Shown here: one piece after another, positions 57,536-64,000 of the stretch
How the letters are laid out: the number at the start of each line of letters is the position of its first letter
Numbering within the stretch: the stretch's first letter is position 1
Assembly: GCF_002078875.1 (NCBI RefSeq)
Contig: NC_034438.1
Location: 23,310,897-23,374,896 of the forward strand
Length of the DNA: 64,000 nucleotides
Origin: Numida meleagris
Lineage: Eukaryota; Chordata; Aves; Galliformes; Numididae
Reading direction: 5' to 3'
Position numbers and translations under genes: made by a program
The notes under the pieces: model-generated
The model's input: the letters and a program-made list of their open reading frames with translations, nothing else
What the model was told of the DNA's origin: nothing
Database searches by the model: none

Positions 57536-59631
57536 TGCTTAACATCACAGAAAGTATAAATACAAGAACTGTTTTGCAGCAATGCTCTGGGTCTCTTTAA
57601 ACCTATGAAAATGAAAGATTCTTGAATATAAACTGCAGTGCACAACCTGATGTTTTGTACCACAGCTCCTTTGCTTTTATGATTCTTGTTTACACATAAA
57701 ACATTTACTTGTCATAGAGAGATGTACATATGCGTATTACAGTTTGTTCCAGGAAAAATGAAGTTCTCTGGTAATTTATGGATAACTTCCTTCACGCTGT
57801 ATGCAAAGCGTAGTACATCTATGTTCATGCTTCTGCCCTCTTGCAATCTTACCTTCAGGTGGGTCCACCGAACCAGGTAACTGGAGGTTACTTCTGAGGC
57901 TTCTACAGATATGCACTCAGAACTCATACATTTGGAGTCAATTGAGTTTTAGATAGTGAAATACCCTTGAAGGCTTGCAAGATATGTGAAGCTACAGTAC
58001 TGGTTAAAAATTGGAAGTGAGAGGCTTTTGCAAGCTGTCAGTTTAAAGCAGATTAAGAAAACAGCAGAAATTGATATTGTCCCTTAAATGGAAGCTTTTG
58101 AAGTAGGAAAAGAGAGACTAAAATCAAAACTCATGAATGATAGAAGGGCAGGGAGAATTATAACCTGCTGCAAGAAATAATAATGTGAGCAGGAATGGTG
58201 AAGGGAGGAAGAGAGCTGTGGTAAGTATCAGAGAAGCAAAAGAAGGGAGTGATTGTCTGTTCCTACTGATCACACAACTGACAAAAGAAGCTAAACCACC
58301 TGTTCTTTTGTCTCTGGGGCTTCAGATAGTAAAAATATGCAAGCAACTGCTCCCCTAAATATATGGATCCCTGAGCATGCTGTATATGGTAATAACTGGT
58401 AACAATTATGTATGCTTCAGAAAAAAATGATGAGGATGGAACATATCAACACTTCTTTGGTAACAAGAAGTGTTTACAGTTCAGAAAGGTTTTGGGAAAC
58501 TACCACTGGATATGAGCTCTGGCAGCAGCAGCAGTTGGATGGAGCTAAAAGGGAAGTCTAGGCCAAGATGAGGAGGATTTTAGAGAAGATGTGGTATGTT
58601 CCCTGCCCCGCAGTGGAGGGTAATCTGGGGAAAACATCAAGGCTAAATTTTAAAAAATGTTTATGATAAAAACAAACAGCAAAAGAGGGGAAAATTCTTG
58701 TGGAGAAGAGATACAGAAAATTTACTTGCTGCAATAATTTAGTCTTTTCATTAGTTATTATGCATATGGAATTATGGCGTGGTTGTAGAAGCGGTACTGT
58801 TTTATTTACTGTTTTTCTTTAGTATACTCAGTGTATTCTTTTGAAAGAAGTTAATATAATATTATCAACAATATGCTTTTATTTTCTACTACTCAGAGCT
58901 CTGCAGAATCTGTTTAGAAAGGGAGCAGTAAATTGTGCTGTTTTCTGTCCCTTGAATCTTCTGCGGAACTCTTGACTAGGATCCATTTTGAGAACTTCTT
59001 TAGAGTGGTGATGCATAGAGCAGAAATAATAGCTTTTGACAAAAGTCAAGGTCAAGCTACAGACCTGTCAAGCCAGGTGATAAATACATTTAATTTCAAA
59101 TTCAGCATGTTTACGGAATTTCCTGAAAAACAGTAAATATGAACTACTTCAAAATACAAAGAGAGACATTTTTAGTATAATATCCCCCTCTTAAATGATA
59201 TTTCAATTTCCAAGTTTCTGAGGTAATATTTACAGGGGAAAATATTCTTATCATTTGAGTTACTTTGTCTATTGAGTCTATTGCTAATTCCACTATAGCA
59301 AGTGTTACAGCTGTCTCTTTGCTTGTGTAAAGGATCTCTTCTTGGAAGTAGTGGGAACTCAGAATTACAGTAATGGATTATATCATCAGTCTAGTCTGGT
59401 ATGCAGCTTGTAAGGGAATGTTATCTACCTAAAGCATAAGAATTCCATCAGTACATCTTCCAAATAGTTACTGGCATGCACTCTACTTCATGAGTTCTAT
59501 TTTTTCAAAGCTTTGTTAGCACTAATTATTATATAATTAGATATATTTATAATTCATATATAAACTCTGGTCAGAGTCCTTCTAGGGTTCTTACCTCAGG
59601 AAAGTCTATGTCATCAGAATTAACTTCAGCC

Positions 59632-60660
59632 GAAGGGCTGTGATTAATGGTTCTATGTCAGGGTGGAGGCTGGTCACAAGTGGTGCCCCTCAGGGGTTGG
59701 TCTTGGGAAAGTGCTCTTCAGCATCTTTATCACTGACATAGACGACGGAATCGAGTGCACCCTCAACAAGTTTGCAGATGACACCAAGCTGAGCGGTGTA
59801 GTTGATTCATTGGAAGGAAGGGAAGCCATCCAGAGGGACCTTGGCAGGCTGGAGAAGTGGGCCCACAAGAACCTGATGAGGTTCAACAAGGCCAAACGCA
59901 AGGTGCTGCACTTCAGCCGGGGCAATCCCAGGTATTTATACAAACTGGGGGAAGATCTCCTTGATTGCAGCCCTGCAGAGAAGAACTTGGAGGTCCTAGT
60001 GGATGAGAAGCTGGACATGAGCCAGCAGTGTGCACTGGCAACCTCGAAGGCCAACTACATTCTGGGCTGCATTAAAAGAGGTGTGGTCAGCAGGGAGAGG
60101 GAGGTGGTGGTCACCCTCTACTCAGCTCTTGTGAGGCCCCATCTGGAATATGGCATCCAGGCCTGGGGTCCCCAGCACAAGAAAGATGTGGAGCTCTTGG
60201 AATAGGTCCAAGGAGGGCCACCAAGATGATCAGAGGGCTGGAGCACCTCTCCTATGAAGAAAGGTTGAGGGAACTAGGCTTGTTTAGCTTGGAGAAGAGA
60301 AGGCTCCGGGGAGACCTCATTGTGACATTCCAGTAATTGAAGGGAGCGTATAAACAGGAGGGAATGATTGTTCACAAAGGTGAATAGTGATAGGAGAAGG
60401 GGGAATGGTTTAAACTAAGACGGGAGATTTAGGTTAGATATTAGGAGGAAGTTTTTCACTCAGAGGGTGGTGATGCACTGGAACAAGTTTCCCAAGGAGG
60501 CTGTGGATGCCCTGTCCCTGGAGGCATTCAGGGCAAGGCTGGATGTGGCTCTGGGCAGCCTGGTCTAGTGGTTGGTGACCCTGCCCACAACAGGGGGGTT
60601 GAAACTAGATGATCTTTGAGGCCCTTTTCAACGCAGGCCATTCTATGATTCTGTGATTCT
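59632..60660 (+). mobile_element. CR1 LINE, relatively young 5'-truncated copy with open ORF2 part
   Basis: Begins within ORF2 ([19 protein letters not shown]) and keeps an open frame of 180 codons at 59663-60205. The frame includes the polymerase catalytic box as [11 protein letters not shown] (two Asp at about 59777-59782), [34 protein letters not shown] and [20 protein letters not shown]. It stops at a CAG-to-TAG change after LLE, then runs through 3' UTR to the tail CTATGATTCTGTGATTCT. N-terminal endonuclease and early RT are missing, so it cannot move by itself. One of the youngest-looking repeats here. Confidence 0.93.
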
Positions 60661-61539
60661 TAATATCATGAAAGCAATGTGGTGCAACCTCTAGTGATCG
60701 CAGCAGGTGTATGCAGTGATTTGAGTAGATACTTAATAACCACTGTGTTTGCAGAGATAGTTTGAGTAATTACTATTAGGTTTTTTTTAAGTGAAATGTG
60801 TTATATTTGTGTAAATGTATAGAGTCCTTCTTAGAATGCAACTAAATTTTTTTTGTCAGACAAAAGAAGTTACTTTTAAATCAGTTTTGAATGTTAGCCA
60901 CATCTTCTTTTACAGTAATACAGGCTTATGGTGTCCTACCTTGGAATCATTTTACATAGTATAGCATTTGCCCTCTTATTTTTCAGCTTGTTGTAAGAAA
61001 TGTCTACTTCTTTGTGCCTCACCACGGGAGAGTTTTTTCCTGTACCTTAAATGTTTCCTTTATACTTTTTCTGAAGCCTGGTTTTTTATACAACGACTGC
61101 AGTTGGGAAAGTTTTGTAGGGGGATTGAGGGACCAGTACTGATGGTGAGGTTTGCTACATGTACGTTATCCTTGTGCATCCTTACAACCTCTTCATGTTG
61201 TTAACACACTTGTACACTAAGCAGTGTTTGTATAGTTATGTGGAATTCTCTCTCCAGCTTCATTCCTTAAGGTGGATTTTCTTCCATGTGGAACCGTTCA
61301 AAGTATATGTGTTTCCTGCATTTTTTCCTATTCTGTGCTGTATGGACTTTGTAGCTAGCATAAGGCTTAATTGAAATGAATTCTACAAATTCCAGAAGTT
61401 AGTAGGGTGTCTGAAAAATCTGCAGCTATGAAACAAGTGAAAAAGCATAGTCTTAAATTAAGAGTTAAAAAAGGAACTTTCTCTTTGTGCACCCAAAATT
61501 CAGCTATGCAGCTCATGAGGTGTGACTGATGCTTGTGGG

Positions 61540-61745
61540 AAGGTGGTGTGGTCCAGTGGATACAGAGCTGGGTGTTACATATGGAAAATGAGTTCCATTT
61601 TTGGCTTACTACACGCTCTCTATTCTGGTGGGAGAAACATAGTCTCTTAGTTTTCCATCTGAAAAATGAGGATAATGATGCTTACTTATCTTGGGGAAGC
61701 ACTTGGAGAGCTACAAGTGAATGTAACTGCTCATCAGCAGATATT
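61540..61745 (+). mobile_element. MIR/CORE-SINE-type element
   Basis: The left part, GTGGTCCAGTGGATACAGAG then CTGGG (about 61548-61572), resembles the tRNA-derived head of MIR elements (box A), with GAGTTCCATTTTTGG as a worn box B. The right part, TTAGTTTTCCATCTGAAAAA then TGAGGATAATGATGC (about 61648-61682) and GGAAGCACTTGGAGAGCTAC, follows the MIR core and tail order. Ancient, dead, shared in type with other amniotes. Confidence 0.75.
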
Positions 61746-62350
61746 AACCATTGACAAGACAGATAAGGAATGCAAAACAGACCTCCCTGATATTTAAATT
61801 TGCTTTTCCATGTTTATATAAATTTTCTGTAAAAGTCATTATTTTTAAAATGGTAACATAATACATCCATTACATCACACATTTGAAAGTTATAATGTCC
61901 TTCCAGAAATTACTTCCACACGCTTTTAAAAATGATAGCTTAATTAAAAAAAAAAAAATCCTATAGCACTCTTTTAAAGGGTGATTTCACCTTTACTAAT
62001 TAATTAGAAATCCATTTATCAACATTTGTAATGTTTATTAATGTTCAAGCCTTAGTTATATTCTTCTTGTGTTTATTAAATGTATCAATACTGAGCAAGC
62101 TCTACAATTATGAACACTCTGCTTATTTTCTTTCAAATAAATTAGAGAATTTAATTTGAAAGTTCAAATAGGGTCCATCTTTCCTTCTTCTGAGTCAGAA
62201 GGAAAACCTTGATATGACACACTGGTATAGATAAAAATGTGCCCAGTCTAGGAGGCATATTTATTATTACTGTATATAATCTTGTTGATTTACTTGATTA
62301 CTGTCTATTTTAGTACTAGATGTTCTCCATACTAGGTCTTTTATTCTTAA

Positions 62351-62410
62351 ATATATATGTATATATGTGTATATATATACACGTATGCATGTATGTAAAC
62401 ATATATTTTA
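62351..62410. repeat. AT-rich dinucleotide microsatellite
   Basis: Interrupted TA/TG/CA dinucleotide run (ATATATATGTATATATGTGT and on). Probably polymorphic and able to form hairpins. Confidence 0.85.
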
Positions 62411-63174
62411 TGTTTAGGTATTAATGAATCCTTAGTTAAAAACACATATGACATACATTGTATAGTGATGAACTAGGTCTTCAGTTAACACGGGTGCTTC
62501 TTATTTAATGCTATTTCACTCTGTTGTTGTCTTGGACTGACAAAGATTAAAGCAACATTCAGATATTGCATTTAAAAGTGAAAAATGCTAAAACTGTAGA
62601 GTAAGTGCAGTTAGAAAATCAAAATCATATATGTAAAATACAAAGTAAATTTTGGAATGAGGGAGGGTGTTCCAAAAAAGGAACTCCTTTAGATAAATTA
62701 CTGTGAACAGACGCTCAATCTTTGTTTTGCTTTCTATTAAGAGTCAGCACTTTCCTTAAAACTAATTCACTTTTTTTTTGAGAATTTGATGACATCTATT
62801 AGAGAATTCAAAGTAATCTTTCTTTTTCTGTCCAACATGAAAAATATATATGTCGTGCTCGTTAAGACAGGACTACTGAAAACAGTTTGTGCTATGTTTT
62901 TAAAAACTACCACGTATAATACATAATAATGATGATTCCATAAGTTATTCCTTAAACATGTAGTGATGATGTATGTAAAATAGTTTGTCTGTGTATGTAT
63001 TATTCTATGTAACTCAGACAGAAGAGAGAGATAATCTAAGCTATACTTTTGTTTTATTTTGTCAGTAAAAGCTAGCTCTTAAAAATTTCAGCCACATCTT
63101 TCTAAGGTAACATTTACCTCCTCACATCTTTAGCATCTATCAGACATGACATGGGACATATTCACTGACCCTAA

Positions 63175-63375
63175 AAATTTTCATCAGTCTCACGCACTGG
63201 AAGGGGGCAGCCGCAGCCAGACAAGAGGCTCATTTCAATTTTAACGGCTGTAATTAAAGGTTAATTCACTGAGTCAGGATTAACGAGGAAAGTACAAATG
63301 ATAGGCAAGCAGCTGCCTTTATAATACAGGATTAGAACAATGCAATTACAGTAAGAATTAGAAAAAATCAACTTC
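63175..63375. promoter_or_regulatory. Candidate conserved noncoding element with AP-1-like and homeodomain sites
   Basis: A non-repetitive block with mixed composition in AT-rich intron. It has TAATTAAAGG (63251-63260), a second TTAATT (63261-63266), a perfect AP-1-type TGAGTCA (63270-63276) and CAGCTGCC (about 63310-63317, E-box). Dense motifs and absence of repeat signature suggest an enhancer-like element; not testable here. Confidence 0.3.
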
Positions 63376-64000
63376 CTGAAAAGGTTCTGTAATGAATGTT
63401 TCTCTGTTAATTGTGGTACTTAAACTTGAAGACTTTGTGCAGTGTTATTTTTTTGTTGTTATAATAACACACGATCAACACTGTGTATAATAAGATAATA
63501 TTCCAACCACAGTAACAGCAACTGTTACTTAGATGTATTTAATACTGTGCTGCACTGAGAAACTTCACGCTCACTATTGTGAGGTAGCTGTACATGCTAG
63601 TCACATAGTAGATGACTGCTTTGAACGCTGTGATGTAAGGTTTATTTCTGTTTATTCTTTCACAGTTGTTTATTTGAGTCACTTTCTTTAGAATAAAATT
63701 TAAATTATATTTTTAGAAAACTGAACACTGAATTCAAAGTTTTTCCTTATATTACTCTAACTCATTTCATGTAATGTTCTTCACTTCTAAAATTAATTAC
63801 AGCTTTCTAAATTAATACATAATATATTAGATACAATCTGTCTTTGACTTCCTATTATAACTGCATTGTGCTGCAGTTGGATTAGTGTGTGAAATTAACA
63901 AAACTTAAGAGTTTGTGTAATGAATGCTTTCCCAGTCTCATCTTTTGCAGCATTTAGGACACAGATAGACGTACAAATGTAGCAATAAATTGCAAAGTTA

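Larger units (their letters stand above)
55371..64000 (+). other. AP3B1 intron, 5' part, downstream of window exon 15
   Basis: Starts with GTAAGT at 55371. I looked for the next part of the C-terminal domain (human VSTPAFVPTKTHVLLHRMSG) and did not find it, so the intron is longer than 8.6 kb. It holds a short CR1 (57324), a younger CR1 (59632-60660), a MIR-type SINE (61540-61745), an AT-rich microsatellite (62351-62410) and a candidate conserved block (63175-63375). The purine-rich stretch 58000-58640 is unassigned. Confidence 0.82.

Noticed and set aside
61548..61610. tRNA-like sequence
   Set aside because: It is the degenerate tRNA-derived head of a MIR-type SINE; no cloverleaf can be formed.
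55371..64000. Next AP3B1 exons of the C-terminal domain
   Set aside because: I searched for the expected conserved strings in all + frames and found none; the open frames here (for example 55999-56277, 61533-61754) do not match.

Overview
The window is animal genomic DNA: AT-rich, with short coding exons split by GT...AG introns and abundant interspersed repeats, and no bacterial-style operons. The main repeats are CR1 LINE fragments (tails like ATTCTATGATTCTATGA), ERVL-type LTR material and short mariner copies that resemble the galliform element Galluhop. Together these point to a bird, most likely a galliform such as chicken. The species and a Z-chromosome location (where chicken AP3B1 lies) are inferences.

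One protein-coding gene is present. It is the central part of AP3B1, the beta-3A subunit of the AP-3 adaptor complex, on the + strand. Fifteen exons lie between 8480 and 55370 and join without frame breaks into 604 codons. They match roughly residues 264 to 859 of the human protein (recalled from memory). The encoded order is: second half of the adaptin alpha-solenoid trunk (window exons 1-10), Ser/Glu/Asp-rich hinge (exons 11-13), the clathrin box LLDLDD (exon 14) and the entry into the C-terminal domain (exon 15). The start codon and upstream exons lie left of the window. The last exons lie to the right, so 1-8479 and 55371-64000 are also intronic.

Layout. 1-8479: intron with three CR1 copies, a solo LTR with a clean 5-bp target-site duplication, a second solo ERVL-like LTR and a probable hAT/Charlie remnant. 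8480-17744: window exons 1-6, with a mariner copy broken by two CR1 insertions in the intron before exon 5. 17745-33913: two large introns around exon 7, holding a CR1-in-CR1 nest, an antisense ERVL remnant that itself carries a mariner copy, a second CR1 nest and an old CR1-like stretch. 33914-47363: exons 8-13, with a third mariner copy and a CR1 ending about 66 bp before exon 13. 47364-55370: a 7-kb intron with one CR1, then exons 14 and 15. 55371-64000: intron with a CR1 tail, a fairly young CR1, an ancient MIR-type SINE and a candidate conserved element.

No CRISPR array, rRNA, functional tRNA or second gene was found, and I see no convincing undescribed molecular system. The points worth follow-up are the datable nested transposon structures, the repeat next to exon 13, the hinge exons, and noncoding blocks that look constrained.
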